A stretch of 64,000 nucleotides of DNA, taken from NCBI GenBank assembly GCA_965229785.1, contig CBDDJS010000001.1:930001-994000 (forward strand). Direction: 5' to 3'. Position numbers and translations under genes: made by a program. Below the pieces are notes generated by a model. The model did not search any database, had not been told where the DNA came from, and saw only the letters and a list, made by a program, of their open reading frames with translations. Source of the stretch: JAWPMT01 sp965229785 (GTDB lineage: Bacteria; Bacteroidota; Bacteroidia; Cytophagales; Cyclobacteriaceae). Below are positions 45,671 to 54,640 of this stretch, piece by piece (within the stretch, counting starts at the first letter, position 1; each line of letters starts with the position of its first letter).

Positions 45671-45833
45671 ACCGGTTATTTAATTAAACTGGCCTGTGGT
45701 TTTGGATTTTGCATTCAATAACTGAAGCGCTAAGACCCTACACATCATTCCCAACGATTGCCGGTTCTCCAGGCCATTGGGTATTCCAAACATCAAGATT
45801 CTTCGATGCGTCAGGAATGATGCTTCAGTCTGA

Positions 45834-47114
45834 TCACACTGCCGTAATAAGGAAGTAATTCTTCTTGCCTTTTTGCACCAGTAAGTAACGATCATTCAAC
45901 AGCTGAAATTCAGGTTTGACGTTTCCGTCAGTGACTTTTTCTTTATTGATACTGACACCACCACCCTGGATCATTCTACGAGCTTCTCCTTTCGATTTAA
46001 AGACCAGGCCATTGGTTTCCTCGCTCAATAAATTGATCGCATTTTCAGAACCTAGTAGGGTCGCTTTGCTCACTTCCGTTTGAGGAACACCTTCAAATAC
46101 CTGTAAGAAAGTCTTCTCATCGAGGCTGATCAGGTCTTCACTGGTTGATTTGCCGAAAAGGATAGAAGAAGCTTTGATAGCTGTTTCCAGGTCTTTTTCC
46201 GAATGTACCCGAATGGTGATTTCCTCGGCCAGGGTCTTTTGCAGCAACCTCATATGTGGGGCCTGACGATGCTCCTCGATCAAATCATCCAACTCTTCTT
46301 TGGCTCTGAGACTGAAAATCTTGATATAATTCTCAACGTCTTCATCCGACGCATTGATCCAGTACTGGTAAAATTTGTAAGGAGAAGTTTTTTCCGGGTC
46401 CAGCCAGATATTGCCACCTTCTGTTTTGCCAAACTTTGTTCCATCAGCTTTCGTGATCAGGGGGGTGGTGATCGCAAAGGCAGACCCTTGTCCTTTTCTT
46501 CGGATCAATTCGGTTCCGGTCACGATATTACCCCATTGGTCAGAACCGCCTAACTGGAGTTTTATGTTTTTGTTTTTCCAGAGCCAGTAGAAATCATAAC
46601 CCTGTACCAACTGGTAGCTGAATTCGGTAAAGGAAAGGCCGGATTCTAATCTTTTTTGTACAGAATCTTTTGACATCATGTAGTTCACAGAGATGTGTTT
46701 TCCAACGTCTCGAATGAACTCCAGGAAGTTGAACTCCTTGAACCAATCATAGTTGTTCACCACCTCTGCCGCATTATCCCCAGAGAAGTCCAGGAACTTT
46801 TCAAGTTGGGCTTTCACACAACTCAGATTATGATTCAGGGTATTCTCATCCAACAGGTTACGCTCTTGTGATTTGCCGGAAGGGTCTCCAACCATACCTG
46901 TAGCACCGCCAACCAGTGCAAAGGGTTTATGGCCGCAACGTTGAAAATGCACCAGGGTCATGATCTGTACCAGATTGCCAATGTGAAGTGAATCTGCCGT
47001 TGGATCAAAACCAATATAACCTGCAGTCATGCCTTTATTCAGTTCATCCTCCACACCAGGCATGGAATCATGGATCATACCTCTCCAGGTCAATTCAGCT
47101 ACAAAATCTTTCAT
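45834..47114 (-). CDS. tyrS: Tyrosyl-tRNA synthetase
   Basis: 426-residue class I aminoacyl-tRNA synthetase that charges tRNA-Tyr. ATP-binding signatures are LHIGN (HIGH variant) and KFGKT (KMSKS variant), both usual in bacterial TyrRS; the tyrosine/tRNA regions GYIGFDPTADSLHIGN, QGYDFYWLW and GGSDQWGNI are present. The C-terminal S4 RNA-binding domain covers about 360-426. The start at 47114 (MKDFVAELTWRG) is chosen over one 43 codons upstream, which adds a basic non-conserved extension. Confidence 0.97.
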   Translation of the reverse strand: MKDFVAELTWRGMIHDSMPGVEDELNKGMTAGYIGFDPTADSLHIGNLVQIMTLVHFQRCGHKPFALVGGATGMVGDPSGKSQERNLLDENTLNHNLSCVKAQLEKFLDFSGDNAAEVVNNYDWFKEFNFLEFIRDVGKHISVNYMMSKDSVQKRLESGLSFTEFSYQLVQGYDFYWLWKNKNIKLQLGGSDQWGNIVTGTELIRRKGQGSAFAITTPLITKADGTKFGKTEGGNIWLDPEKTSPYKFYQYWINASDEDVENYIKIFSLRAKEELDDLIEEHRQAPHMRLLQKTLAEEITIRVHSEKDLETAIKASSILFGKSTSEDLISLDEKTFLQVFEGVPQTEVSKATLLGSENAINLLSEETNGLVFKSKGEARRMIQGGGVSINKEKVTDGNVKPEFQLLNDRYLLVQKGKKNYFLITAV

Positions 47115-47416
47115 TACTATTAGTCTTCCGAAAATTGGTCGCAAAAGTAATTGCTTCTCATCCTTGTTTGTAACGCGCGTGAATGATTTTTTGGATTTGT
47201 TAATCCTTTCAAGAATGGCAGGCGAGAAACCTTGGTTGATCATAGATCATTTAGAGGAAATGAACAAGTAATTGCAATAGATGACGGAGCCATTTAGAAA
47301 GGATTTCAGTGAAGTGTCCTCCATTTATCAAAGAAGATTGTTTTGGCAATCATCAATTGGTCTCCGGATTTAATATATTTAGCATTGGATGACCAAACTC
47401 AAAAACCACTTATTGC

Positions 47417-49366
47417 ATGTCTGAAAAGAATTTGACCTGGGTCAAAGTGCTGGAGAATGCTGACCAGCTACTGGACGAAAGGGTAATGACCGTCACCGCC
47501 GGACACAAGAGCTTTTGCCTCACACATCACGAAGGAAAATTTGGCTGCCTCGATAATAAATGCCCACACCAGGGAGGCCCGTTAGGAGAGGGCTCAATAG
47601 AGAATGGATTACTCAGATGCCCCTGGCACGGGTGGGATTACGATCCGATTACCGGAAAAGCTCCTGGCTTTGATGATGGTGTAGCGTCTTTTCCGGTGGA
47701 GATTCGAGACGATGGCGTTTACATTCAACTGGAAGAGGAAGAACCACAACTGAGAACGGTTTCGGATGTGATGATAGAAACGATGGTGAATGCCGGGGTA
47801 GATACTGTTTTCGGTATGGTCGGTCATTCTAATCTTGGCGTTGCCGATGCCATGAGAAAACAGGAGAAGGCAGGCAAGCTTAAGTACTTCGGGATAAGAC
47901 ATGAAGGAGCTGCTGCTTTTGCGGCATCGGCTTATGGAAAACTAACAGGGAAGCCTGCTGCTTGTTTCGGTATTGCGGGTCCGGGAGCGACTAACATGTA
48001 TACGGGGATGTGGGATGCCAAAAATGACCGGGCACCTTTACTAGCCCTCTCAGGACAAGTGCAAACTCAGGTAGTGGGAACGGGGGCATTTCAGGAAGTG
48101 GATCTGGTAGCTGCATTTGAAGCCGTGGCTGATTTTAATCATCGCGCCCAATCAGATAGTAAACACGCTGAATTGATGAACCTTGCAGTAAAACATGCGA
48201 TTGTCAATCGGGATGTTTCTCACATCACTTTTCCGGATGATGTACAAATACTGGAAGCAGAAGGGAAAGAGGCTGGATCACTGGTCAATCGAATGGCTGA
48301 TCCTAAGATTGAGCCAGCGTCGGATGTTCTTTCAGCAGCAATAGAAAAAATTAAAGCTGCCAAAACACCCACGATCATTGTTGGTCACGGTGCCAGATTC
48401 GAGATGGATCGGATCACGGCGCTTGCTGAGCGATTAAATGCGCCTGTACTGACTACTTTCAAAGGAAAGGGACTAATTGCTGATTCACATCCGTTAGGTT
48501 GTGGCGTACTGGGGCGCAGTGGAACGCCTATCGCTTCATACTTTATGAACGAAGCAGATTTGCTGTTGGTATTCGGAGCTTCCTTCTCAAATCACACAGG
48601 GATTACTCCCAAAATACCTACGATCCAGGTGGATTTTGATCGTCTAGCCCTCGCCAAATTCCATTCCATCGATGTTCCGATCTGGGCAGAACTGGGAGTA
48701 ACCGCTCAGAAGATGCTCGAAAACCTGGAAAGTCAAGACCTTAATGCCGTGGATCAAAAGCCGGCTATTGCCGAACGATGGGCCATATGGAGAGCTGAAA
48801 AGCAGGTTCGATTGAAAGAAGATAATGGCAATGGGGTAAGTTCTGTCGCTGTATTTGAAGCCATGAAACGTCATGTGTCCGCCGATGCAGCGATGGCAGT
48901 GGACGTGGGTAATAACACATACAGTTTTGGTAGATACTTCGAATGTGAGAAGCAATCCATCGTGATGTCCGGATATCTGGGATCCATTGGTTTTGGTTAT
49001 CCGGCGGCCATGGGACTTTGGGCGGCCGTTGGTGACTCCCGACAAGTCGTCGCTGTTACGGGTGATGGCGGTTTTGGTCAATATCCGATGGAAGTAACGA
49101 CCGCTGTAAAATATAACATGCCGATCAAACACATCTTGCTAAACAATTGTGAGTTGGGTAAAATTTCCAAGGAACAACGTGCCGCAGAGTTCGACGTTTG
49201 GCAAACGAGTCTGGTCAATCCGGATTTTGCTTCATTCGTGAGTAGCACCGGTGCCCTGGGCATTAAGGTAACAAAAGCTTCTGAATTGGATGAAGCACTT
49301 GATCGCCTGATGAAACATGATGGTCCGGGCACAGTTGAGATAATGACAGATGCCATGTTGATCTGA
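47417..49366 (+). CDS. Rieske [2Fe-2S]-ThDP enzyme fusion
   Basis: 649-residue protein. The N-terminal Rieske-type domain (about 5-107) has both ligand pairs: CPH (Cys49, His51) and CPWH (Cys68, His71), as in Rieske ferredoxins. The rest (about 115-649) is a full ThDP-dependent enzyme of the pyruvate-oxidase/acetolactate-synthase family: catalytic Glu163 in RHEGAAAFAA, a central nucleotide-type domain, and the ThDP/Mg motif starting GDGGFGQ (549) and ending in NN (576-577). The family decarboxylates 2-oxo acids. A fused Rieske centre implies electrons leave the ThDP intermediate one at a time, which is inference. First gene of a seven-gene redox operon; cytoplasmic, no signal peptide. Confidence 0.92.
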   Translation: MSEKNLTWVKVLENADQLLDERVMTVTAGHKSFCLTHHEGKFGCLDNKCPHQGGPLGEGSIENGLLRCPWHGWDYDPITGKAPGFDDGVASFPVEIRDDGVYIQLEEEEPQLRTVSDVMIETMVNAGVDTVFGMVGHSNLGVADAMRKQEKAGKLKYFGIRHEGAAAFAASAYGKLTGKPAACFGIAGPGATNMYTGMWDAKNDRAPLLALSGQVQTQVVGTGAFQEVDLVAAFEAVADFNHRAQSDSKHAELMNLAVKHAIVNRDVSHITFPDDVQILEAEGKEAGSLVNRMADPKIEPASDVLSAAIEKIKAAKTPTIIVGHGARFEMDRITALAERLNAPVLTTFKGKGLIADSHPLGCGVLGRSGTPIASYFMNEADLLLVFGASFSNHTGITPKIPTIQVDFDRLALAKFHSIDVPIWAELGVTAQKMLENLESQDLNAVDQKPAIAERWAIWRAEKQVRLKEDNGNGVSSVAVFEAMKRHVSADAAMAVDVGNNTYSFGRYFECEKQSIVMSGYLGSIGFGYPAAMGLWAAVGDSRQVVAVTGDGGFGQYPMEVTTAVKYNMPIKHILLNNCELGKISKEQRAAEFDVWQTSLVNPDFASFVSSTGALGIKVTKASELDEALDRLMKHDGPGTVEIMTDAMLI

Positions 49367-49415
49367 TTGGACCTAATAATAAACTAGACTAACTTAAAAC
49401 CACATCAATCGCCTT

Positions 49416-51050
49416 ATGAGTGATTATCAAGCATTTTTAAAGCCAGTTGTTGTCGCCGAAATGGCTGCGCTTGCCGATAAAGAACCTGCACACGGACAAG
49501 TACTGGGTACGGACCTGGTCATTATCCGATATGGTGAAGAAGTATCTGTCCTTTATGGCAGATGTCTTCATCGTGGCGCACTATTATCCGATGGATTTGT
49601 AGACGGACACAACTTGATCTGCGGCCTTCATAACTGGGATTATCGCTATGACACGGGTGTAAGTGAGTATGCTCCGGATGAACGTCTTCATAAATTTGAT
49701 CATGTTGTTGAAGGGGGCAAAGTTTATGTAGATCAGGCAGAAGTAGAGGAGTTTGAACGCATGGCTATACCGCCTCGCTTTGATGAAGATGAATACCTGG
49801 GTAAATATCAGGACACCCATCCTGAGGCTCCGGAACCGTACAACCGATATATTCAAATGCTGGCCAGAGACGGACTTTCTAAAGTAGGTCATCATGGGGT
49901 CAGTACAGCGATGGGGGTGGAACGAGACCTGTTGCCCAAATGGGAATCAATTCAGGTTTTACCTGCTCAATTAAGTAGGAAACCCTTATTAGATGAAGAT
50001 GCCGTGGCTACCAAAGTGGTTATTGGTCCGAACGCGAAGAAACCGCTTGAATTAGACATTCCCATGTTTGTTTCTGATATGTCCTTCGGAGCTTTATCCA
50101 GAGAAGCAAAACTGGCACTTTCAAAAGGAGCGGAAATGGCCGGAACGGGAATATGCAGTGGAGAAGGAGGTATGTTGCCGGATGAACAAGCCAGTAATAG
50201 TCGCTATCTATACGAATTGGCTTCTGCCAAATTTGGCTTCTCCTGGGACAAGGTTAAGAAAGCACAGGCCTTTCACTTCAAAGGAGGTCAAGGAGCTAAA
50301 ACAGGTACCGGAGGTCATTTGCCTGGCACGAAAGTGATTGGTGAGATCGCGGAAGTGCGTGGACTCAAGGAAGGAGAAACAGCCATTAGTCCTGCGACTT
50401 TTACCGATTTGAGAACAGCGGCGGAATTTGGCGCCTTTGCAGATACAGTACGAGATGAATCCGGTGGCATTCCAATCGGATTTAAAATCGCAGCCAGCAG
50501 AATAGAAGAAGACATTGATTTCGCCCTGGAAGCTGGTGTGGATTACATCATTCTTGATGGTCGTGGTGGCGGAACCGGTGCTGCACCTACGGTGCTACGT
50601 GACAATATCAATGTACCTACCATACCCGCTTTAGCCCGAGCCAGGAGACACCTGGATAAGGTGGGTGCATCTGGAGTAAGTCTGGTCATCACAGGAGGTT
50701 TAAGGGTTCCCGAAGATTTTGTGAAGGCACTGGCTTTAGGAGCTGATGCGATTGCCGTTTCGAATTCCGCCTTGCAGGCCATTGGCTGCTTAGGCATGCG
50801 TGCCTGCCATACCAATAATTGTCCGGTGGGCATCGCCACACAGAAAGAAAACCTTCGTGCCCGATTGATGATCCAAAAATCAGCGGAAAGGCTTCAAAAT
50901 TTCTTCGAAGCTTCTACCGACCTGATGAAGGTCGTCGCAAGAGCGTGTGGACATGACGATTTGAATCAATTTTCACTGGATGACCTGACCACTTTTGATC
51001 GCGACATGCATCATTTGACAGGTATTCCGTACGCAGGAGTAAACCCTTAG
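49416..51050 (+). CDS. Rieske-FMN glutamate-synthase-like fusion
   Basis: 544-residue protein. An N-terminal Rieske-type domain (about 5-108) has ligand pairs CLH (Cys50, His52) and CGLH (Cys69, His72). The main part (about 150-535) is a glutamate-synthase-like FMN domain: SDMSFGALSREAK, GEGGMLPDE, KGGQGAKTGTGG, LDGRGGGTGAAP, and the [3Fe-4S] motif C-x5-C-x4-C in CLGMRACHTNNCPVG. No glutaminase domain exists, so it is not an ordinary GltB. The combination of FMN, [3Fe-4S] and [2Fe-2S] in one chain indicates an electron-transfer oxidoreductase of unknown substrate. Second gene of the operon; the next gene starts two bases after its stop. Confidence 0.92.
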   Translation: MSDYQAFLKPVVVAEMAALADKEPAHGQVLGTDLVIIRYGEEVSVLYGRCLHRGALLSDGFVDGHNLICGLHNWDYRYDTGVSEYAPDERLHKFDHVVEGGKVYVDQAEVEEFERMAIPPRFDEDEYLGKYQDTHPEAPEPYNRYIQMLARDGLSKVGHHGVSTAMGVERDLLPKWESIQVLPAQLSRKPLLDEDAVATKVVIGPNAKKPLELDIPMFVSDMSFGALSREAKLALSKGAEMAGTGICSGEGGMLPDEQASNSRYLYELASAKFGFSWDKVKKAQAFHFKGGQGAKTGTGGHLPGTKVIGEIAEVRGLKEGETAISPATFTDLRTAAEFGAFADTVRDESGGIPIGFKIAASRIEEDIDFALEAGVDYIILDGRGGGTGAAPTVLRDNINVPTIPALARARRHLDKVGASGVSLVITGGLRVPEDFVKALALGADAIAVSNSALQAIGCLGMRACHTNNCPVGIATQKENLRARLMIQKSAERLQNFFEASTDLMKVVARACGHDDLNQFSLDDLTTFDRDMHHLTGIPYAGVNP

Positions 51051-51052
51051 TC

Positions 51053-51259
51053 ATGGTAGCTGTAATTGATACGTTGTTAATCGTCGCTTTAGTATACGTT
51101 GTGCTGGGATTGCTTTTTTCCGTGTATTTCTACACCAGGGGAGCGGCAAAAATCGATCAGGGTACACAAGGCACACCCTGGCATTTCAAAATGATCATTT
51201 TTCCCGGAGTTGTCCTGTTTTGGTCCGTGCTGTTCGTTAAATCTTTGAAACCCTCATGA
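51053..51259 (+). CDS. Small two-helix membrane protein of the Rieske operon
   Basis: 68 residues with two hydrophobic segments (IDTLLIVALVYVVLGLLFSV and MIIFPGVVLFWSVLFV) joined by a loop containing TQGTPWHF. Starts two bases after the FMN-protein stop and its own stop overlaps the next ATG (ATGA). Position and membrane nature suggest a membrane anchor or an assembly subunit of the redox complex. No family recognised. Confidence 0.75.
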   Translation: MVAVIDTLLIVALVYVVLGLLFSVYFYTRGAAKIDQGTQGTPWHFKMIIFPGVVLFWSVLFVKSLKPS

Positions 51260-51393
51260 CCCGAAACCTCAGAAAAAGACATTTGGTGACCTGGTTGGTA
51301 CTGCTTATGACGATGGTATTGATGTTGGCTTACGCCATCAATAACAGACCCGTTTTTGCAGGAGACCAACCAAACATTTCCAATACAAAATGA
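51256..51393 (+). CDS. Single-pass membrane microprotein (45 residues) of the Rieske operon
   Basis: A 46-codon frame bounded by ATGA overlaps with both neighbours, which is strong evidence for a real gene. The product begins MTRNLRKRH (positive inside), has one membrane segment VTWLVLLMTMVLMLAYAI and a short polar tail. Too short for most gene finders. It is likely a small subunit of the membrane part of the complex. No family recognised. Confidence 0.75.
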   Translation: MTRNLRKRHLVTWLVLLMTMVLMLAYAINNRPVFAGDQPNISNTK

Positions 51394-52427
51394 GTGTATC
51401 GTATACTTCAGTTCTTTGGAACAAGCAAAAGAAACGTTATGACCTGGCGTTGGGTATACTGGTTTTGAGTTTCCTTGCCCTGTTCTTTGTGTTACACACG
51501 ATCAAGCATCCTACTGCGACTTTTGAGACGGCCTTTATTCGGGCTTTTGGCTGGCTCGCAATTTTCTTGCTTCACGTGATTCTTGTCATTGGACCATTGG
51601 CCCGGATTAACAAGAACTTTCTGATTGTATTGTATAATCGACGGCATTTGGGAGTTACCATGTTCGTAATGGGTGCTATTCACGGAATATTCAGTGTAAT
51701 GAATTTTCACTCACTGAGCGATATGAATCCCATTCGATCAGTTTTCGTGTCCAACCTGAACTACGGAGACCTGGCTACCTTTCCTTTTCAGGTTTTAGGA
51801 TTTATCGCGTTAACGATTTTGGCCCTGATGGCGACCAGTAGTCACGATTTTTGGCTAAAGAACCTGGGGCCGAAAGTCTGGAAATCCCTGCATATGCTGG
51901 TGTACGTAGCTTATTGCCTGCTGATCCTGCATGTTGTGTTAGGAGGACTTCAAAATGAAACAAACCCTGCGATATTCAATGTGTTGATGGTCGCGTTTGT
52001 TGGGGTAACCGGATTGCATATCTGGGCCGGAATCAAGGAAAGAACGGTGGATAGGCCCATTTCTTCAGATCAAAAAGTGGATTTTGTCTACGCCTGTGAG
52101 GTAAATGATATCGTCGAAAACAGGGCGAAAATAGTTACGATTTCAGGGGAGAGAGTAGCCATATTCAAATATGAAGGACAATTATCTGCGGTAAACAATG
52201 TTTGCCGGCATCAGGGTGGACCCATTGGTGAAGGCAAGATCATTGATGGTTGCATTACTTGTCCCTGGCACGGCTATCAGTACCTTCCTGGTAATGGACA
52301 ATCACCACCACCATTTACTGAAAAAGTTGAGACTTATCATTTAAAACTAGACGGGAGTCAAGTCTTTATAAACCCCGAACCTAATGAACCCGGAACAGCC
52401 GTTTCACCTGTTAAGATCAATTTATGA
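51390..52427 (+). CDS. Ferric-reductase-like haem membrane protein with C-terminal Rieske domain
   Basis: 345 residues. The N-terminal part (about 15-215) has six membrane helices of the ferric-reductase-like (YedZ/MsrQ, NOX-type) fold, with His residues positioned to bind haem (H86 in RRHLG, H98 in AIHG, H168 in SLHML, H181 in ILHVV). A Rieske-type domain follows (about 230-330) with CRH (Cys272, His274) and CPWH (Cys291, His294). Electrons could move between the Rieske centre and membrane haem. Both junctions with its neighbours are ATGA overlaps. Confidence 0.92.
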   Translation: MSVSYTSVLWNKQKKRYDLALGILVLSFLALFFVLHTIKHPTATFETAFIRAFGWLAIFLLHVILVIGPLARINKNFLIVLYNRRHLGVTMFVMGAIHGIFSVMNFHSLSDMNPIRSVFVSNLNYGDLATFPFQVLGFIALTILALMATSSHDFWLKNLGPKVWKSLHMLVYVAYCLLILHVVLGGLQNETNPAIFNVLMVAFVGVTGLHIWAGIKERTVDRPISSDQKVDFVYACEVNDIVENRAKIVTISGERVAIFKYEGQLSAVNNVCRHQGGPIGEGKIIDGCITCPWHGYQYLPGNGQSPPPFTEKVETYHLKLDGSQVFINPEPNEPGTAVSPVKINL

Positions 52428-53233
52428 AGGAAAAAGATGAATTCTACATTGGGTGGCAGGATGAAGCACCGGCAGGTTTTCGTAAAATAGGAATATCATT
52501 TTTCATCGTAACGTTGGTATTTGGAATCGCATTTGCTTTGTTTTTTGTCAGGGCAGAAAAAGGTTTTGTGGATAGCTATTTTGATTATGGTCACCTCATA
52601 GAAGTGAAAGGACAACTGGTTACCAAACCTGTACCTGCTTTACTCACAGTCGAAAACGGCGAAAGAAAGACCATTCCCCTCGTTGGTTTTGGAAAGTTTG
52701 GTGCCGGGTCCGTATTAGAAGGTTTCAGATCACGGTTGAAAGAAGGTCTTTCTGATTATGAAGTGACCATTCGAGGAACCTACTTCGAATATCAGGATAA
52801 ACGGTGGATGGAACTCACGGAAGGGGCTGAAAGCCTTGTCAACTTCGTCTCAGCCACCCAGCCGGATCGAAAGATCACCAAACAGGGAGGAATTACCCTG
52901 AGTGGTGAAATCATCGATCCGAAATGTTTCTTTGGCGTCATGAATCCGGCGACAAAAGCCGTGCATCGAAGCTGTGCCAGACGTTGTATTTCAGGAGGAA
53001 TTGTACCCGTACTGGCCATTCGCGAAAAAGGGCAATTTGTAGATTACTACTTCCTTGAAGAGGCGGAATCCAGGGATATTTTTAAGGACATTTTACCGTA
53101 TGTAGGCCTTCCAATTACCATTACTGGCGAGGTGACCCGGTACGATGACTGGAAAGTGCTGTCTATTAGCCGCAAATCTTTAGCTGCAGCCGATGTGGGT
53201 ATAACTTCTACCATTGCCATGTGTCAGGAATAA
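52424..53233 (+). CDS. Membrane-anchored protein with Cys/His-rich motif, Rieske operon
   Basis: 269 residues: cytoplasmic N-terminus, one membrane helix (about 22-44), then an extracytoplasmic part with two OB-fold-like units. The second unit carries the dense motif DPKCFFGVMNP and HRSCARRCISGG, so three Cys and one His are close together and may bind metal or form a disulfide. I know this motif as conserved in unnamed proteins but not with a function. Coupled to the haem-Rieske gene by ATGA and to the DUF3667 gene by TAATG. Confidence 0.75.
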   Translation: MKEKDEFYIGWQDEAPAGFRKIGISFFIVTLVFGIAFALFFVRAEKGFVDSYFDYGHLIEVKGQLVTKPVPALLTVENGERKTIPLVGFGKFGAGSVLEGFRSRLKEGLSDYEVTIRGTYFEYQDKRWMELTEGAESLVNFVSATQPDRKITKQGGITLSGEIIDPKCFFGVMNPATKAVHRSCARRCISGGIVPVLAIREKGQFVDYYFLEEAESRDIFKDILPYVGLPITITGEVTRYDDWKVLSISRKSLAAADVGITSTIAMCQE

Positions 53234-54054
53234 TGAGCGAAGGGAAATCCATTAAGTGCCTCAATTGCGGAGAGGAGGCCACAGGAAAGTTCTGTTGGAA
53301 CTGTGGGCAAAAGACCTCAGTCGGACGGTTGCATATCAAAGAAATCCTGGTAGAGTTTTTTCTGTCCCCATTCCATATTGAAAATCATGGCCTGTTCTGG
53401 ACTTTTTCGTGGTTGTTTACACAACCGGGTGAAGTGATCAGGAATTATGTTCACGGTGAACGAAAGTTGCTTTATCCGGCTTTTCGATACCTTGTTCTGG
53501 GGGGAACCATCGCGACGATCATTGCGCAGCGGTATGAAATTTTTCACGCTGATGTGATTATGAACGATTCCATGGAAGAGTCAGGTTCATCCATGTTTGA
53601 GTTTTTAGATCCTTTGATCAAAATTTTCAACTCGATTTTCGATTTTGTTGATCCTGGTTTTTTTGTTTATGTTAACGATAACCTGACCATTGTTAATCTT
53701 TTTGCCATTCCCGTTTTCGCGACGTTCACCTTTCTCTTTTTCAGGCCCAAAGGATATAACTACGCAGAAAACCTGACTTTGCAGGCTTACATCACCTCAC
53801 AACAGCTATGGACCTTGATTGTTATTTTTCCTCTGCTTCAGTTTCTTCCGGGTATTAAAGACCTGATCTTGCAGGGATATACCTTGTTTACAACCCTATA
53901 TTATTTCTATGTGGTGATGAGGTTTTTCAATATGTGGTCTGCACTAGGCTTTGTGCTGATCTTGCTGAGCTTTATCTACTCTTACGTCGTTCAGTTTTCA
54001 CTGACTTACGGTATTTATACCCTTTTTGGACAAAGCGTTTCACTCGGACATTGA
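53233..54054 (+). CDS. DUF3667 membrane protein with N-terminal zinc ribbon
   Basis: 273 residues. An N-terminal zinc-ribbon (C-x2-C...C-x2-C in CLNCGEE and CWNCGQ) is followed by a conserved amphipathic block (FFLSPFHIENHGLFWTFSWL) and GEVIRNYVHGERKLLYPAFR, the hallmark of DUF3667, then four hydrophobic segments. The ATG overlaps the previous stop (TAATG), so it is the last gene of the Rieske operon as far as spacing shows. DUF3667 proteins are widespread in Bacteroidota with no known role. Confidence 0.85.
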   Translation: MSEGKSIKCLNCGEEATGKFCWNCGQKTSVGRLHIKEILVEFFLSPFHIENHGLFWTFSWLFTQPGEVIRNYVHGERKLLYPAFRYLVLGGTIATIIAQRYEIFHADVIMNDSMEESGSSMFEFLDPLIKIFNSIFDFVDPGFFVYVNDNLTIVNLFAIPVFATFTFLFFRPKGYNYAENLTLQAYITSQQLWTLIVIFPLLQFLPGIKDLILQGYTLFTTLYYFYVVMRFFNMWSALGFVLILLSFIYSYVVQFSLTYGIYTLFGQSVSLGH

Positions 54055-54077
54055 TCAAAAGAAGGGTCCGCCATCTT

Positions 54078-54593
54078 TCATTGCCTTATGGCTACGTCGT
54101 TCATGATGTGCTTCCATTCAAGATCACCTCGAAACCTGCTGTACCAACCATCCCATACAAGTTGATTCCGATCACTGAAGGAAATAGTTGCCCGAAAAAA
54201 TTGATTATTGAAAACACTTTTCGGGATGATAACCACGATTTGCTCATTTTCGGAATCGAGAAACCACTGTTGTTTGTCGTGTTTGGGGAAATCATTGGAG
54301 AGAGCCGTCACCCAGTAGCAATCTTCGTTTTCATCATAATTGATCAAATACGTATAGTACCTGTTCTTTCCGGTTTTTGATGAAACGGTAGAGGATTCGC
54401 ACCGAATAAACCTGTTGTCCAGATAGTATTCGCAAACCCGGGATCCATTCTCCGTGTAGGATTTATCAGTTCCGGGGAACAATGTCTCTTTGACCTCCCA
54501 ATGACCTATTAAAAAATCCAGGTCATTTATGGATTGAGCAGAAGTCATCGTGGCCATAGAAACGAGTACGATGAAAAGCGTAATTTTATTCAT
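54078..54593 (-). CDS. Exported protein resembling DUF1579
   Basis: 171 residues with a signal peptide (MNKITLFIVLVSMATMTSAQ; ATG at 54593 chosen over one eight codons upstream). The mature part is a small beta-barrel-like domain with DLDFLIGHWEVKE at its start, FIRCESST and WDGWYSRFRGDLEW, which resembles the DUF1579 / lipocalin-like family. Two identical 10-base direct repeats lie 48-80 bases upstream. Converges on the DUF3667 gene. Confidence 0.75.
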   Translation of the reverse strand: MNKITLFIVLVSMATMTSAQSINDLDFLIGHWEVKETLFPGTDKSYTENGSRVCEYYLDNRFIRCESSTVSSKTGKNRYYTYLINYDENEDCYWVTALSNDFPKHDKQQWFLDSENEQIVVIIPKSVFNNQFFRATISFSDRNQLVWDGWYSRFRGDLEWKHIMNDVAIRQ

Positions 54594-54640
54594 GATCTTC
54601 TTTGAGTTTTCGCTCAAAATAGGGGAGGAAAAGTCGCAGA

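Noticed and set aside
45680..45895. Minus-strand frame of 71 codons after tyrS
   Set aside because: It overlaps the end of tyrS in another frame and has no recognisable feature; probably chance.
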